From: Telmatospirillum sp. J64-1
GTDB taxonomy: Bacteria; Pseudomonadota; Alphaproteobacteria; Rhodospirillales; Magnetospirillaceae
Direction: 5' to 3'
DNA: 64,000 nt
Assembly: GCF_006980715.1 (NCBI RefSeq)
Contig: NZ_SBHN01000015.1
Coordinates: forward strand, 1-64,000
The translations under genes and the position numbers were made by a program. The notes below the pieces were generated by a model, which had not been told where the DNA came from, searched no databases, and saw nothing but the letters and a program-made list of their open reading frames with translations. Each line of letters opens with the position of its first letter. Position 1 is the stretch's first letter. Shown one piece after another: positions 37,662 to 48,494 of this stretch.

Positions 37662-37740
37662 GGGAAAACCCGTATTGGATCATGATGAAAGGCAAGATAG
37701 GAGCCGCAGCCCCGGGCGCCATGGGAGAGGTGCGCTGAAG

Positions 37741-37840
37741 CATCCTTCGAGACGGGCCTTCGGCCCTCCTCAGGATGAGGTCTGATTCAGGAGAGAATTA
37801 GCCTCATCTTGAGGAGCCGCGAAGCGGCGTCTCGAAAGGT
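37741..37840. repeat. Paired family B palindromic repeats between rdgB and hemW
   Basis: CATCCTTCGAGACGG-gccttcggcc-CTCCTCAGGATGAGG is followed after about 25 bp by CCTCATCTTGAGGAGC-cgcgaagcgg-CGTCTCGAAAGG. The two units are inverted to each other, as in the 30751-30838 pair. Confidence 0.8.
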
Positions 37841-37867
37841 GAAGGCGGGCCAGAAGCCTTCGCAAAC

Positions 37868-38476
37868 TCACGCGAACAGCGCGTCGACCATCTTGCGGAA
37901 GGCCTCGGCGCGGTGGCTGATGGCGTGCTTGGCATCGGCATCCATCTCGCCGAAGGTCTGCCTGCTGCCCTGGGGCAGGAACATCGGGTCGTAGCCGAAG
38001 CCGTTCTCGCCGCGCGGCGGCCAGACCAGTTCGCCATGGACGACACCTTCGAAGGTGATGATCTCGCCATCGGGCCAGCACAGCGACAGGGCGCAGACGA
38101 AACGGGCGCTGCGATCTGCTTCCCCGCCGGGATTCTGGCTGTTCAGGGCGTCATGCACCTTGGCCATGGCCAAACCGAAATCCTTCGACGGCCCGGCCCA
38201 GCGCGCCGAATAGATGCCGGGCAGGCCGCCCAGCCCGTCCACCGCCATCCCTGAATCATCGGCCAGGGCCGGCAGCTTGGCGGCCATGGCGGCGGCGCGG
38301 GCCTTCAGTTCGGCATTCTCGACGAAGGTCGATCCGGTCTCCTCGGGCTCGGGCAGGCCCAATTCGCCCGCCGAAACCACTTCGACGCCATAGGGCGCCA
38401 GCAGCTCGGCGATCTCGCGCAGCTTGCCGGCGTTATGGGTGGCGATGACCAGCTTCTTCTCGGTGAAACGGCGCAT
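37868..38476 (-). CDS. rdgB: XTP/dITP pyrophosphatase (RdgB/HAM1)
   Basis: House-cleaning enzyme hydrolysing non-canonical purine triphosphates. The 202 residues show [51 protein letters not shown], and near the end [15 protein letters not shown] and [14 protein letters not shown]. Four bases separate it from rph upstream, so the two are cotranscribed. Confidence 0.96.
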   Translation of the reverse strand: MRRFTEKKLVIATHNAGKLREIAELLAPYGVEVVSAGELGLPEPEETGSTFVENAELKARAAAMAAKLPALADDSGMAVDGLGGLPGIYSARWAGPSKDFGLAMAKVHDALNSQNPGGEADRSARFVCALSLCWPDGEIITFEGVVHGELVWPPRGENGFGYDPMFLPQGSRQTFGEMDADAKHAISHRAEAFRKMVDALFA

Positions 38477-38480
38477 GGTC

Positions 38481-39209
38481 CTAGCCCTCCAACACCTGGG
38501 CGATGGCCTGGCGCTGCTTCTCGGCCAGTTCGGCCACGCCCTTCTCGGCCAGGGAAAGAAGCGAGAAGAACTCGTCCTTCTGGAAGGGCTTGTCCTCGGC
38601 GGTGCCCTGCACCTCGACGATGGCGCCGGTACCGGTCAGCACGAAATTGGCATCGGCCTGGGCCGTGGAATCCTCGGCATAATCCAGATCGAGAACCGGA
38701 ACGCCCTGCCACAGGCCGCAGGAAATGGCGGCAACCTGATCGGTCAGCGGCACGCTTTGCAGCACGCCCAGCTTCACCAGGCGGGCGAAGGCCAGATGCA
38801 GGGCGACATAGGAGCCGGTGATGGCGGCGGTGCGGGTGCCGCCATCGGCTTGCAAAACGTCGCAATCGACCTTGATCTGTATTTCGCCCATGGCCTTCAG
38901 GTCGGTGACCGAGCGCAGGGACCGGCCGATCAGGCGCTGGATTTCCTGGGTGCGGCCCGATTGCTTGCCCTTGGCGGCTTCGCGGTCGGTGCGCGAATGG
39001 GTCGAACGGGGCAGCATGCCGTATTCGGCCGTCACCCAGCCCTTGCCGCTGTTGCGCAGGAAGGGGGGCACGCGCTCGTCAACCGAGGCGGTGCACAGGA
39101 CGTGAGTATCGCCGAAACGGGCCAGGCAGGAGCCTTCGGCATATTTCGAGAAATTGGGTTCGAGCACGATCTGGCGCAGCTCGTCGGGGGTACGGCCCGA
39201 AGGTCTCAT
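38481..39209 (-). CDS. rph: Ribonuclease PH
   Basis: Phosphorolytic 3'-5' exoribonuclease trimming tRNA ends. The 242 residues begin [14 protein letters not shown] and contain [69 protein letters not shown] and [20 protein letters not shown]. First gene of the leftward rph-rdgB(-hemW) group and divergent from hrcA. Confidence 0.97.
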   Translation of the reverse strand: MRPSGRTPDELRQIVLEPNFSKYAEGSCLARFGDTHVLCTASVDERVPPFLRNSGKGWVTAEYGMLPRSTHSRTDREAAKGKQSGRTQEIQRLIGRSLRSVTDLKAMGEIQIKVDCDVLQADGGTRTAAITGSYVALHLAFARLVKLGVLQSVPLTDQVAAISCGLWQGVPVLDLDYAEDSTAQADANFVLTGTGAIVEVQGTAEDKPFQKDEFFSLLSLAEKGVAELAEKQRQAIAQVLEG

Positions 39210-39299
39210 GGAACGGCATCCTCTTGCTGGAACGGAGGGAAGCTAGCGATTCGTGTCCCATCCGTCCAGTTCCGCGAGAGGAGATGCCGAGAGGTCAAG

Positions 39300-39328
39300 T
39301 TGACGGGGGGAGAAGGGCCAATTAGATT
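39300..39328 (+). promoter_or_regulatory. Candidate promoter of hrcA-grpE
   Basis: TTGACG (39300-39305), 17 bp, then TAGATT (39323-39328), ending 16 bp before the hrcA ATG. The match fits sigma70 better than sigma32. No CIRCE element is visible here, so HrcA autoregulation is not apparent. Confidence 0.5.
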
Positions 39329-39344
39329 CCGCTGACGGAAAGCC

Positions 39345-40412
39345 ATGACAGACATGAAGAAGAACGCCAAGGGAGGGCCCGTCGTCGAGTTGAGCGAACG
39401 CTCGCGCGAGGTCTTCCGACAGATCGTCGAGACATATGTGGAGACCGGCGAGCCCGTCGGCTCGCGCACGCTCTCGCGCCGGCTGTCCAATTCGCTGTCT
39501 CCCGCGACCATCCGCAACGTGATGGCCGATTTGGAAGAGGCCGGGCTGCTGTTCGCGCCCCATACCTCGGCCGGGCGGATGCCGACCGAGGCGGGGATGC
39601 GTCTCTTCGTCAACGGCCTGCTGGAAATCGGCCAACTCGGCGGCAACGAGCAGAAGCGTATCGAGGAATTGTGCCGCGCCGCCGGCAAGAGCCGCGAACA
39701 GGCGCTGGAAGAAGCCATTTCCATGCTGTCGGGGCTGGCCCGCTGCGCCGGGCTGGTGCTGGCGCCCAAGACGCAGAGCCAGTTGCGTCATATCGAATTC
39801 GTGCTGCTCAATCCCGGCCGCGCCCTGGTGGTCATCGTCACCGCCGACGGGCAGGTGGAAAACCGCGTGGTCGAGGTGCCGCGCGACCTGCCGCCCTCGG
39901 CCCTGGTGGAGGCGACCAATTTCCTTAATGCCCGGCTGACGGGGCGCACTCTGAACGAGGCCCGCGACGCCCTTCTGGCCGAGCTGGAGAAGGACCGCAG
40001 CCAGCTCAACGAGTTGACCGGCAAGGTGGTCGAGGCCGGTCTGGCGACCTGGGCGGGCGGCGACAAGGGCGGCTCGCTGATCGTCCGCGGCCAGTCCCAT
40101 CTGCTGGAGGACGTGACCGCCGTCACCGACCTCGAGCGCATCCGGGTGCTGTTCGATGCCCTGGAAACGAAGGAGCAGCTGGTCCGGCTGCTGGATCTGA
40201 CCAACAATGCCGAAGGCATCCAGATCTTCATCGGTGCCGAGAATGAATTGTTCAGCCATTCCGGCTGCTCGATGATCGTTGCCCCTTACCACAATTCGCA
40301 GGAACAGATCATCGGCGCCATCGGGGTGATCGGCCCCACCCGCATCAACTATGCCCGCATCATTCCGTTGGTGGATTACACCTCCAAGGTGATCGGGCGC
40401 CTTATCGGATAG
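39345..40412 (+). CDS. hrcA: Heat-inducible transcription repressor HrcA
   Basis: Represses heat-shock genes by binding CIRCE. The 355 residues show an N-terminal winged-helix domain (SREVFRQIVETYVETGEPVGSRTLSRRL, then SPATIRNVMADLEEAGLL and PHTSAGRMPTEAGMRLFVNGLL). The C-terminal half has the family IGAIGVIGPTRINYARIIPLVDYTSKVI end. The CIRCE-like site at 44060-44086 upstream of dnaK is a likely target. Ten bases precede grpE. Confidence 0.96.
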   Translation: MTDMKKNAKGGPVVELSERSREVFRQIVETYVETGEPVGSRTLSRRLSNSLSPATIRNVMADLEEAGLLFAPHTSAGRMPTEAGMRLFVNGLLEIGQLGGNEQKRIEELCRAAGKSREQALEEAISMLSGLARCAGLVLAPKTQSQLRHIEFVLLNPGRALVVIVTADGQVENRVVEVPRDLPPSALVEATNFLNARLTGRTLNEARDALLAELEKDRSQLNELTGKVVEAGLATWAGGDKGGSLIVRGQSHLLEDVTAVTDLERIRVLFDALETKEQLVRLLDLTNNAEGIQIFIGAENELFSHSGCSMIVAPYHNSQEQIIGAIGVIGPTRINYARIIPLVDYTSKVIGRLIG

Positions 40413-40422
40413 ACAGGATTCC

Positions 40423-41079
40423 ATGAGCCAGGAAAAGAAGGACGATCCCCAGTCCAACGCCCCGGAACAGCAGGCCACGCCCAACCCGATCTCGAGCGAC
40501 GAGACGGTGGGACTGGGCGGTGGCGCCGAGGAGGCGGCGGAAGCCCCCGCGCCGGAGCCTTCCGCTCGTGAGGCGGAACTCGAGGCCGAGATCGAGAAGC
40601 TGAAGAAGGATGTGCTCTACGCCGCCGCCGAGACGGAGAATGTGCGTCGCCGCCTGACCCAGCAGGCCGAGGAACGCGGCAAATACGCGGTCACCAATTT
40701 CGCCCGCGACATGCTGGCGGTGGCCGACAACCTGCGCCGCGCCCTGGAGGCCCTGCCTGCCGATCAGGCCGACAGCGACATGGCCAAGAACCTGATCGCG
40801 GGCGTCGAGATGACCGAGCGCGAATTGCTCAACATCTTCGAACGTCACGGCATCCGCCGCGTGCCGGCGATGGGCGAGCGCTTCGATCCCAACCTGCATC
40901 AGGCCATGATGGAGGTCGAGGATGCCAGCAAGCCTTCGGGCACGGTGGTGGTCGAGATGCAGGCCGGTTATGTGATCCAGGACCGCCTGCTGCGTCCGGC
41001 CATGGTCGGCGTGTCCAAGGGCGGCCCCAAGCCCGGGCCGGGCGAAGGCGGCGAGCAGAAGGTCGATACCACCGCCTGA
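40423..41079 (+). CDS. grpE: GrpE nucleotide exchange factor
   Basis: Releases ADP from DnaK. The 218-residue protein has a disordered acidic N-terminus, a long coiled-coil helix (about 48-120, with AAAETENVRRRLTQQAEERGKYAVTNFARDMLAVADNL) and the beta domain GERFDPNLHQAMMEVEDASKPSGTVVVEMQAGYVIQDRLLRPAMVGVSK. Cotranscribed with hrcA. Confidence 0.96.
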   Translation: MSQEKKDDPQSNAPEQQATPNPISSDETVGLGGGAEEAAEAPAPEPSAREAELEAEIEKLKKDVLYAAAETENVRRRLTQQAEERGKYAVTNFARDMLAVADNLRRALEALPADQADSDMAKNLIAGVEMTERELLNIFERHGIRRVPAMGERFDPNLHQAMMEVEDASKPSGTVVVEMQAGYVIQDRLLRPAMVGVSKGGPKPGPGEGGEQKVDTTA

Positions 41080-41142
41080 TCTGCGGCGGCATCGGGCAGG
41101 GGCTTCGGCCCTTGCCGGGATTCTGAAACGGAAGGCCGGAAA

Positions 41143-42390
41143 ATGCTGTCAGGATGGCTGAGGCCGGCGCTGCTGCTGGCGGGCGTAATGCTGTCCTCCG
41201 CCGCCGCAGCCCAGGGGCCTGCGACGCAGATGCCGGGGCAGCGGATTTCGGTCACGGTGGAATCCCTGCCCCCGCCGGGAACCGAGGACAGCGTCACCAA
41301 TCCGCCCCGTGAAGTGCCGCGCCCCGACGGGGCTGGGCTGAATCTGCCGCCGGGCTTCACCGCCACCCTGTTCGCCGAGGGCCTGAACCATGCACGCTGG
41401 CTGCTGGCGGCGGAGAATGGCGACGTCTTCCTAGCGGAATCGCGTAGCGGCAGGATCACGCTGTTGCGGGATGAGACCGGTGACGGCCGGGCCGACCTGA
41501 TCCAGCCCTTCGCGGAAGGATTCGCGCGGCCCCATGGCATGGCGATCCGCGACGGCTTCTTCTGGGTAGCCGATACCGCGCGGGTGTGGCGGGCGCCCTA
41601 CGAGCCGGGCCAGATCAAGGCCGATGCCTTCGAGCCCGTGACGGCGCCGGGCGCCCTGGGCGATGCCGGGGGGCATTGGACCCGCAGCCTGGTCTTCCAT
41701 CCCACCGCGCCGCGTTTCTTCGTGGGCATCGGTGCACGCGGGAATATCGGCATTGAGCCGGAGCCGCGCGCGACCATCCAGGAATTCTCCGTCGACGGGG
41801 CTTGGCAGCGGACCTATGCCTCGGGCCTGCGCAATCCGACCGGCCTGGCCTTTCATCCCCAGACCGGGGAATTGTGGACGGTCGTCAACGAGCGCGACGG
41901 CATGGGCGAAAGGCTGGTGCCCGATTACCTGACCCAGGTGCAGGAGGGGGGCTTCTACGGCTGGCCCTATGCCTATCTGGGCCCCAATCCCCAGCCGGAT
42001 TTCGCCGCCCTGGCACCCAGCGACCTGATCGATCGGACCATCCTTCCCGATGTGCTGTTCGAGGCCCATTCCGCGCCGATGGGATTCGTCTTCTACGATC
42101 ACGACCATTTCCCCGAGGATTATCGCGGGGATGCCTTCGTCGCCCTGCGCGGCTCGTGGAATGCCGACGAGCCGGTGGCCTATACGGTGGTACGGGTGAA
42201 TTTCCGCGACGGGCGGCCGGAAGAGAACGCCTACGAGATCTTCGCTTCCGGCTTCTGGGTCGAGGGCACGCATCGTGCCTCGGTCTGGGGCCGTCCCGTT
42301 GGCCTGGCGGTCATGCCCGACGGCGCCTTGCTGGTGGCCGACGATACCGGCCAGACGGTGTGGCGGATCACCTATGACGGAGAGCGCTAA
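41143..42390 (+). CDS. Secreted glucose/sorbosone dehydrogenase-like beta-propeller
   Basis: 415 residues with a signal peptide (MLSGWLRPALLLAGVMLSSAAAAQG), so probably periplasmic. Six-bladed propeller related to PQQ-dependent sugar dehydrogenases and NHL-repeat proteins: LPPGFTATLFAEGLNHARWLLAAENGDVFLAES, NPTGLAFHPQTGELWTVVNERD, YGWPYAYLG and PVGLAVMPDGALLVADDTGQTVWRI. The catalytic His and PQQ ligands are not confirmed, so the reaction is unknown. It lies 63 bp after grpE and is convergent with the hemerythrin gene, 5 bp away. Confidence 0.8.
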   Translation: MLSGWLRPALLLAGVMLSSAAAAQGPATQMPGQRISVTVESLPPPGTEDSVTNPPREVPRPDGAGLNLPPGFTATLFAEGLNHARWLLAAENGDVFLAESRSGRITLLRDETGDGRADLIQPFAEGFARPHGMAIRDGFFWVADTARVWRAPYEPGQIKADAFEPVTAPGALGDAGGHWTRSLVFHPTAPRFFVGIGARGNIGIEPEPRATIQEFSVDGAWQRTYASGLRNPTGLAFHPQTGELWTVVNERDGMGERLVPDYLTQVQEGGFYGWPYAYLGPNPQPDFAALAPSDLIDRTILPDVLFEAHSAPMGFVFYDHDHFPEDYRGDAFVALRGSWNADEPVAYTVVRVNFRDGRPEENAYEIFASGFWVEGTHRASVWGRPVGLAVMPDGALLVADDTGQTVWRITYDGER

Positions 42391-42395
42391 GGCCC

Positions 42396-43325
42396 TCAGC
42401 CGGTGATCACCTTGGGCCGGGGCGGCAGGCCGGAAGCGGGGGCGGACGTCACCGCCGGGGGCTTCGGGCGCTGGGGAATCCACAACCCGTTGCGGCGCTG
42501 GAAGGGCAGGGGATTGAGCAGGTGGCGTTCCAACCGGCTCTTGATCGCCTCGGTCGAGATGGGCTTCTTGACGACATCATGGACGCCGTTATCCAGCGCC
42601 TGGCGGATCAGCGGAACGGTGACGTTCGAGCCGGGCACCAGGATCATGACGGATTGGGCGCAGGGGCCGTCGCCGGCGCGCACCATGCGGGCGAATTCGA
42701 GGCCGTCGAGCAGGGGCATGCGGTCGTCCAGCAGGATCGCGTCGAAGCGGGTGGTCTGGGTCAATTCCAGCGCTTCGGCGCCGTCCTTGGCTTCTTGCAT
42801 GTGGCGGATCCCAAGCGCGCGCATCACGGTCTTCAGCAGGTTGCGGAAGTTGAATTCGTCGTCGACGATCAGGATGTTTGCGCCTTCCAGCTTCTGCGGC
42901 GCCACCACCGACCCGGGCATGGCGGAATGGCCTGCCCGCAGATGGGCGGCCATGCGCTTGTCTTCCTTCAGGATATGCGCGCCCAGCCAGGTCTTGAGCA
43001 GGTCCAGCAGGGCGGCGGCCTTCAGTCGGCCTTCCTGGAAGGCAACGATTTCGTTGTTGATGCGGGCGACGAACAGGTCGTGCTGACGCTTATGGGCCGG
43101 GCTTTCGGGATAGCCGGCCGCTTCGAATGCCTCGGCCTCGCGGGCGAAATGACGCTTGGTGTAATCCGCCAGCACATTCAGCACCGAGCCCACCACATCG
43201 GCCCCGCCGCCGTCTTCTTCCAGGGACGCCGCCAGAATGTTGATCTGGTCAACAAGGATACGGTGGTCGCTGTCGATGAAATCGACGCCGGTTTCAAGTT
43301 CGGGCGTCCAAGGCATGAAAGGCAT
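42396..43325 (-). CDS. Hemerythrin domain fused to response-regulator receiver
   Basis: 309 residues with two domains. Residues 1-130 form a bacteriohemerythrin with a full di-iron ligand set: DSDHRILV, RHFAREAEAFE, HKRQHDLF and HILKEDK. Residues 145-270 form a CheY-like receiver with ILIVDDEFNFR, phosphoacceptor in AILLDDRMPLLDGLEF, a conserved Thr/Ser region and KKPIS. A proline-rich tail follows with no output domain. A role in O2 or NO sensing coupled to phosphorelay is inference. A second ATG nine bases downstream is possible as start. Confidence 0.88.
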   Translation of the reverse strand: MPFMPWTPELETGVDFIDSDHRILVDQINILAASLEEDGGGADVVGSVLNVLADYTKRHFAREAEAFEAAGYPESPAHKRQHDLFVARINNEIVAFQEGRLKAAALLDLLKTWLGAHILKEDKRMAAHLRAGHSAMPGSVVAPQKLEGANILIVDDEFNFRNLLKTVMRALGIRHMQEAKDGAEALELTQTTRFDAILLDDRMPLLDGLEFARMVRAGDGPCAQSVMILVPGSNVTVPLIRQALDNGVHDVVKKPISTEAIKSRLERHLLNPLPFQRRNGLWIPQRPKPPAVTSAPASGLPPRPKVITG

Positions 43326-43382
43326 TGGAAGGCTCTGAATTATCGATAAGAAAAAAGAGCCTATACAGTAGGATATATTTCT

Positions 43383-43997
43383 TTAGTCAGCAAGGAAAGG
43401 GTGCGTCACGCGGCGCAAGGTAAGGTTGATGCGGCCGCCCTTGGGCAGCAGGCGGGACGAGCCGAACAGGATCCGGTCGATTCCGTGAAAGGCCATCCTT
43501 GCGGCACCGCCCAGAACGAGGACGGTCCCCGAGTCCAGCTTGACGCTGGTGGTCTTCCCGCCACGTTCGGGGCCGCCGACCCGGAAGACCGCGCTGTCGC
43601 CCAGCGAGACCGACAGGACCGGGGCATCCCGCGCCTCTTCGTCCCGATCCTGGTGCAGGCCCATGCGGGCACCCTGTCCGTAATAATTCACCAGGCAGCA
43701 TTCAGGTTCGGCCGGATACCGGGTGAGGCTTCGCCACAAGGCCAGAAGGGGCTCGGGGATGGGCGGCCAGGGCTGGCCGGTGACGGGATGATGGGGCTGG
43801 TAGCGATAGCCGCTTTCGTCGCTGACCCAGCCCAGCGGGCCGGCATTAGTCATCTGCACCGAGAAGGGCCGCCCCGATCCCTGCATGCGCGGACGATAAA
43901 GCGGAGCGACGGTGGCAATACGGCGGATCTCTTTCACCAGCGCCTGTTGGGCTGTAAGGTCGAGATAGCCGGGCAGGATACGGAGGCCGTTCATCAT
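43383..43997 (-). CDS. alkB: AlkB-type alpha-ketoglutarate-dependent DNA dealkylase
   Basis: Repairs alkylated bases by oxidative demethylation. The 204-residue protein has the iron ligands in GLHQDRDEEARDAPVLSVSLGDSAVFRVGG (HxD) and the distal His in MAFHGIDRILFGSSRLL, with RINLTLRR holding the 2-oxoglutarate-binding arginines. NYYGQGARMGLHQD and WPPIPEPL are typical of the family. The start at 43997 (or the adjacent ATG at 43994) gives normal length. It is divergent from dnaK, so the CIRCE region might influence it. Confidence 0.93.
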   Translation of the reverse strand: MMNGLRILPGYLDLTAQQALVKEIRRIATVAPLYRPRMQGSGRPFSVQMTNAGPLGWVSDESGYRYQPHHPVTGQPWPPIPEPLLALWRSLTRYPAEPECCLVNYYGQGARMGLHQDRDEEARDAPVLSVSLGDSAVFRVGGPERGGKTTSVKLDSGTVLVLGGAARMAFHGIDRILFGSSRLLPKGGRINLTLRRVTHPFLAD

Positions 43998-44059
43998 GAT
44001 CGGACAGCATCGGGAGTTGCGGGACCGTGTGCAAGGGGCGCTTCTTTCGTTGCCTGCAC

Positions 44060-44086
44060 TTGGCAGTCGAAGGAAGAGAGTGCTAA
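44060..44086 (+). promoter_or_regulatory. CIRCE-like HrcA operator overlapping a sigma70-type promoter
   Basis: TTGGCAGTC-N9-GAGTGCTAA matches the CIRCE consensus TTAGCACTC-N9-GAGTGCTAA at 16 of 18 arm positions; the right arm is perfect. TTGGCA at 44060-44065 and TAAATT at 44084-44089, 18 bp apart, could be a -35/-10 pair, so HrcA binding would block it. Confidence 0.75.
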
Positions 44087-44116
44087 ATTGCCGCCCCACA
44101 GGCTGGCGAGGCGCGG

Positions 44117-44143
44117 TTGCAGTCAAAATTTCGCGCCTTATAT
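44117..44143 (+). promoter_or_regulatory. Sigma32-like promoter of dnaK
   Basis: TTGCAG (44117-44122) and CTTATAT (44137-44143), spaced by 14 bp, fit the alphaproteobacterial sigma32 pattern. It lies downstream of the CIRCE-like site and 118 bp before the dnaK ATG. Together they suggest two layers of heat control. Confidence 0.6.
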
Positions 44144-44261
44144 AACCGCCATGTGATGAATAACCCACCATCCAAAGGGGTCTTTCGTCCTAACCGAAGG
44201 GGGTCTCTGCGGGTGCTATTCCATCGGGCTGCGGAGATCTGCCGCGAGCAATGAGGAAGTC

Positions 44262-46184
<1,923 letters not shown>

Positions 46185-46278
46185 GCCCTTCGGTGGCGCC
46201 GGTCTGTGCCACTAGCCTTGGACGCGCTCCGGGAGAGAATCCTCCTCCGGGGCGCGTCGCATGTTGCGGACGTGACGA

Positions 46279-47415
46279 ATGAGCAAACAGGACTACTACG
46301 AACTTCTGGGCGTCGATCGCGGTGCCAGCAGCGAAGAGCTGAAAAAGGCCTATCGCAAGCTGGCCATGCAGTGTCACCCTGATCGGAATCCGGGCGACAA
46401 GGAGGCCGAGCAGAAGTTCAAGGACATCTCGGAAGCCTACGACGTCCTCAAGGATGAACAGAAGCGCGCGGCTTATGACCGCTTCGGCCATGCCGCCTTC
46501 AGCCAGGGCGGCGGGGGCGGCGGCCAGGGCTTCGGCGATTTCCATTTCTCGGGCGGCTTTGCCGACATCTTCGACGAGATGTTCGGCGAGTTCATGGGTG
46601 GGCGGCGCGGCCAGTCCTCGGGCCGGGGCGCCGATCTGCGCTACAACATGGAAATCACGCTGGAAGAGGCTTTCGCCGGCAAGACCGCCACCATCAAGGT
46701 GCCGTCCTCCGAAGCCTGCGAGGAATGCCACGGCACCGGCGGCGCCGGTGGCGCCCAGCCGATCACCTGCCCGACCTGTGGCGGCGTCGGCAAGGTGCGT
46801 GCCCAGCAGGGCTTCTTCACCATCGAGCGCACCTGTCCCACCTGCCAGGGCATGGGCCGGGTCATCAAGGATGCCTGCCGCGCCTGTAACGGTTCGGGCC
46901 GCACGCGCAAGGAAAAGACCCTTCAGGTCAATATTCCCGCCGGTGTCGAGGAGGGGACCCGCATCCGTCTGGCGGGCGAGGGCGAAGCCGGGATGCGCGG
47001 CGCGCCGTCGGGGGACCTCTATATCTTCCTCAGCATCCGGCCGCACCGCCTGTTCCAGCGCGACGGCGCGAATATCCATTGCCGGGTGCCGATCGCCATG
47101 GTCACGGCGGCCCTGGGCGGCACCATCGAGGTGCCGACCATCGAAGGCGGCCGGGCCAAGGTCACCATTCCGCCGGGCACCCAGAGCGGCCACCAGTTCC
47201 GTCTCAAGGGCAAGGGCATGAGCGTCCTGCGCAGCCCCGCGCGCGGCGACATGTTCATCCAGGCCCAGGTGGAGACGCCGGTCAACCTGACCAAGCGCCA
47301 GCAGGAATTGCTGAAGGAATTCGAAAAAGCTGGCGACGAAAGCCAGAGCCACAGTCCCGAAAGCCATGGCTTCTTCGCCAAGGTCAAGGAATTGTGGTCG
47401 GACTTGAAGGAATAG
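46279..47415 (+). CDS. dnaJ: Chaperone DnaJ (Hsp40)
   Basis: Class I Hsp40 activating DnaK. The 378 residues show the J domain with the HPD motif ([19 protein letters not shown]), a Gly-rich region (about 75-95), four zinc-finger repeats ([32 protein letters not shown]) and two C-terminal beta domains. It follows dnaK by about 95 bp and precedes dapB by 3 bp. Confidence 0.98.
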   Translation: MSKQDYYELLGVDRGASSEELKKAYRKLAMQCHPDRNPGDKEAEQKFKDISEAYDVLKDEQKRAAYDRFGHAAFSQGGGGGGQGFGDFHFSGGFADIFDEMFGEFMGGRRGQSSGRGADLRYNMEITLEEAFAGKTATIKVPSSEACEECHGTGGAGGAQPITCPTCGGVGKVRAQQGFFTIERTCPTCQGMGRVIKDACRACNGSGRTRKEKTLQVNIPAGVEEGTRIRLAGEGEAGMRGAPSGDLYIFLSIRPHRLFQRDGANIHCRVPIAMVTAALGGTIEVPTIEGGRAKVTIPPGTQSGHQFRLKGKGMSVLRSPARGDMFIQAQVETPVNLTKRQQELLKEFEKAGDESQSHSPESHGFFAKVKELWSDLKE

Positions 47416-47418
47416 GGC

Positions 47419-48219
47419 ATGAAGATCGGAATCGTCGGCTGTGCCGGCCGTATGGGACGCATGCTGGTGCAGGAAGTGCTGGCGACCGAGGGCGTGGAAC
47501 TGTCCGGGGGCACGGAGCGCAAGGGCAGCGATGCCGTCGGCCGTGATCTCGGTGAACTGGTCGGGGCCGGGGCGGCCGGCGTGCTGGTGGGGACCGATCC
47601 GCACGAGCTGTTCCGCAGCTCCGACGCGGTGATCGACTTCACCGCCCCGGCGGCGACCGTGCAGCATGCGGCCCTGGCGGCGGATTGCCGCTGCGTCCAT
47701 GTCATCGGCACCACCGGCCTGACCGCCGAGCAGGAGCAGGAATTGCGGGACGCGGCTTCGCGCACCGCCATCATCTGGGCGCCCAATATGAGCCTGGGCG
47801 TCAATATCCTGCTGGCGGCCGTCGAACAGGTGGCCCGCGCCCTGGACCCGGATTACGACATCGAAATCGTCGAGATGCACCACCGCCACAAGGTGGACGC
47901 GCCCTCGGGCACCGCGCTGGGCCTGGGCCGCGCCGCCGCCAAGGGCCGGGGCGTGGCTCTGGACGAGGTGTGGTGCAAGGCCCGTGACGGCCTGACCGGC
48001 GCCCGTCCGCGCGGCGAGATCGGCTTCGCCACCCTGCGCGGCGGCGATGTGGTCGGCGACCATACCGTCATCTTCGCCGCCGAGGGCGAGCGGGTGGAGC
48101 TGACCCACAAGGCATCCAGTCGCACGGTCTTCGCCCGCGGCGCCGTCCGCGCCGCCCGCTGGGGCCACGGCAAGCCGCCGGGGCTGTATTCCATGCGCGA
48201 CGTGCTGGGGCTGGAATAG
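47419..48219 (+). CDS. dapB: 4-hydroxy-tetrahydrodipicolinate reductase
   Basis: Step in lysine and diaminopimelate synthesis, NAD(P)H-dependent. The 266 residues show IGIVGCAGRMGRMLVQEV, DFTAPAATVQH, VIGTTGLTAEQEQEL, the catalytic EMHHRHKVDAPSGTALGLG and GEIGFATLRGGDVVGDHTVIFA. Coupled to dnaJ (3-bp gap), an order seen in many alphaproteobacteria. The last six codons and stop are duplicated just downstream (48220-48240). Confidence 0.97.
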   Translation: MKIGIVGCAGRMGRMLVQEVLATEGVELSGGTERKGSDAVGRDLGELVGAGAAGVLVGTDPHELFRSSDAVIDFTAPAATVQHAALAADCRCVHVIGTTGLTAEQEQELRDAASRTAIIWAPNMSLGVNILLAAVEQVARALDPDYDIEIVEMHHRHKVDAPSGTALGLGRAAAKGRGVALDEVWCKARDGLTGARPRGEIGFATLRGGDVVGDHTVIFAAEGERVELTHKASSRTVFARGAVRAARWGHGKPPGLYSMRDVLGLE

Positions 48220-48240
48220 GACGTGCTGGGGCTGGAATAG
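48199..48240. repeat. 21-bp tandem duplication over the dapB stop
   Basis: GACGTGCTGGGGCTGGAATAG occurs twice head to tail. The first copy ends with the dapB TAG, so the second is outside the gene; its TAG keeps the same frame. Confidence 0.95.
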
Positions 48241-48283
48241 AAGGAAGGCGGGCCTTCGGGCCTGCCTCCAGACGGCCGCAAAT

Positions 48284-48389
48284 CGTCACCCCCGCGAAAG
48301 CGGGGGGCCATGTTGAGGCTCATGGAGATGCGAGCCGTCAGATATGGATGCTGCCGGTTCCCTGGACTCCTGCTTCCGCGGGAGTGACG
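48284..48389. repeat. MITE-like palindromic element, family A copy 2
   Basis: About 106 bp with ends CGTCACCCCCGCG and CGCGGGAGTGACG and the interior GAGCCGTCAGATATGGATG shared with the copy at 25669-25773. Lies between dapB and the rpmB terminator. Confidence 0.75.
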
Positions 48390-48438
48390 AGGAAAAAGGG
48401 GTTCCCGGCTTCAACCCTGTGAGTTAGCCCGGCAACAC

Positions 48439-48470
48439 AAAAAGGCCCGCGTCGAACGCGGGCCTTTTTT
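48439..48470. terminator. Bidirectional terminator between dapB and rpmB
   Basis: GGCCCGCGT and its complement with a CGA loop, bounded by A and T runs of five or six bases. It can end both the dnaK-dnaJ-dapB transcript and the leftward rpmB transcript. Confidence 0.93.
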
Positions 48471-48494
48471 ATCGCTAATCCTTGCCGAGCAGGA

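Noticed and set aside
48199-48240. A start of a CRISPR or satellite array
   Set aside because: Only two units, no spacers, and the unit is the dapB 3' end.
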